NCBI RefSeq assembly: GCF_032884065.1
Contig: NC_088872.1
Coordinates: 6,566,186-6,630,185 of the forward strand
Direction of reading: 5' to 3'
DNA length: 64,000 bases
Source of the DNA: Artemia franciscana
Lineage: Eukaryota; Arthropoda; Branchiopoda; Anostraca; Artemiidae
In this document: in pieces, positions 62,840 through 64,000 of the stretch
Numbering within the stretch: position 1 is the first letter of the stretch
Layout of the letters: the number at the start of each line of letters is the position of its first letter
Notes under the pieces: model-generated
Database searches by the model: none
What the model was told of the DNA's origin: nothing
The model's input: the letters and a program-made list of their open reading frames with translations, nothing else
Position numbers and translations under genes: made by a program

Positions 62840-64000
62840 TCTCCATTAAAAAAAATATTTATTTTGAGTGTAATTTAACTGCTTCTCGAACAACCTGTTT
62901 TATATCGAACAACCTGGTTATCAAAAACACGGTTGCTTAAAGTAGGATGAAGATAAATATTAATGTAGAGATTTGGTTAATTCTTCGTGCTGTTGTATGC
63001 GTTTCTCGAAATTCTTATGAGTTCCACCAAAATAGTAATTGCATCAGTAACATGGTATTGGAAAAGCCTTTCTTCGGCGAATAATTGAGGTTTTGTCTTT
63101 ATCAGTATTTAGGAAGTTCATGATTTTGAAATTATAAGTAAATAAGATTATTAAGATTAGTTAAGATTATTTTGTGTGCAAACTTTTTTTAAATTTTGTA
63201 GTGACTTTTGGGATATATGGAAGATAGATTATATTTGAGGGCTTATCTGAAGCCTCAAATGGTAAAAGACCTTTCATTTTAAGGGAGTGTCTTTTTAGTC
63301 TACGGCTAATTGTATTATTAATTAGGACAGTGGGATATCCGCTTCCAAAAAGTATGTGTCTGATTAAGTGTAGTTCATCTGTGATTTGAAATTCAGAGCA
63401 AATGTTTATGGCACGATCGACGAAAGTTAGAACAGCACGAAGTTACATCAGTTCTGTTAAATTTAAATTAAATGTTTTAAATTAAAACAAAGATATCTTT
63501 TTTTGTGTTGGTTTCGGTAAATAGTAAAGTCTAGTTTATCAGTACTATAAATAATTAACAGATCTAGAAACGGTAATTTATTTGCAATTTCAATTTTTAT
63601 GGTAAACTGTAAATTTAAATCATATGTATTAAGGTGTATATTAAGGCATAATCATATCTAAAAAGCCCCCAAGTTCATTTTTCTCCATAAATTCAAAGGG
63701 ATATTACGTCATCCAGGTAATGTCCCCAATTGATATGTTTCAAACAATATGAATTTAAAGCCCAATTTTCGAGGATTTCTACCTAAATATTCACCAGTAA
63801 TCCAGATAGAGGTGCCCCCATTAGAAAAGCCTTCATTTGCTGATAAAAGAATTACGGAATGACAGATTGCCGGAATGACAGATTCCTTTTCGGCCAACTG
63901 TCTAGGGCTAAACGGAAAGCAGGTCGTTCTCGTCTGGGGTGGGAGGATGTCATAAATAAAGATTTAAGGGAATTCTCCCGTTTATCAAAATGAAGTAAAA
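62840..64000 (-). mobile_element. Penelope-like element relic, copy 2, cut by window end
   Basis: Collinear with copy 1, from AATCTCCATT at the 3' side to TTCTCCCGTTTATCAAAATG at the window edge. The minus strand shows MGAPLSGLLVNI-type text near 63,815 (with differences), and HINWGHYLDDVISL near 63,733-63,693, which keeps the YLDD catalytic pair. It is followed by TNTKKRYLCFNLKH-type residues, ISRRLKRHSLKMKG and the GIY-YIG-like YYFGGTHKNFEKRIQQH (63,045-62,990). A deletion removes part of the endonuclease C-terminus. Frame breaks make it inactive. Confidence 0.8.

Overview
This is eukaryotic nuclear DNA. It is AT-rich, with long introns, GT-AG splice sites, and non-LTR, Penelope-like and hAT elements at high density. 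The only host gene I can support is a katanin p60 microtubule-severing ATPase (KATNA1/KATNAL1 family) on the + strand. The repeat content and open intron structure fit an arthropod with an expanded genome, perhaps a crustacean. That placement is inference and could be wrong.

Layout. Bases 1-19,170 lie upstream of the first katanin coding exon. They hold decayed LINE pieces (about 480-1330, 9060-9260, 11,095-12,955, 15,560-15,900 and 16,190-17,650), a 268-bp tandem array (1641-2615), an inverted copy of a dispersed repeat family that I call Rep1 (2640-3780), and several foldback (inverted-repeat) elements (10,590-10,970; 13,303-13,572; 13,588-14,235; 14,362-14,510). Bases 19,170-47,923 hold seven coding exons of katanin, giving 325 codons: the MIT-like N-terminus, a basic Pro/Ser/Lys linker, and the AAA+ domain as far as just past Walker A. 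Its introns carry a LINE with an open 850-codon EN-RT frame (intron 1), a hAT transposase relic (intron 2), a 2.27-kb non-autonomous hAT element with an 8-bp target duplication (intron 3), a 9-copy satellite of about 183 bp, a 445-bp hAT MITE with a perfect target duplication and a 144-bp palindrome (intron 5), and an 86-bp array with dimeric order (intron 6). Bases 47,924-64,000 are the start of a last intron of more than 16 kb. It contains decayed tandem copies of the Walker A exon, a second hAT transposase relic, two more Rep1 copies, two copies of a Penelope-like element with a GIY-YIG-type endonuclease region, and a tRNA-like sequence. The katanin exons for Walker B, the second region of homology and the C-terminus are not in the window.

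Most notable features. Two katanin exons (coding exons 4 and 7) are each followed by decaying tandem partial copies of themselves. One copy of exon 7 still has an open 37-codon frame between AG and GT in the correct phase. Several repeat arrays also appear to be amplified pieces of dispersed repeats found singly elsewhere in the window. I found no operon, CRISPR array or defence system. The region reads as one conserved cytoskeletal gene embedded in a dense transposon graveyard. All alignments were made by eye.
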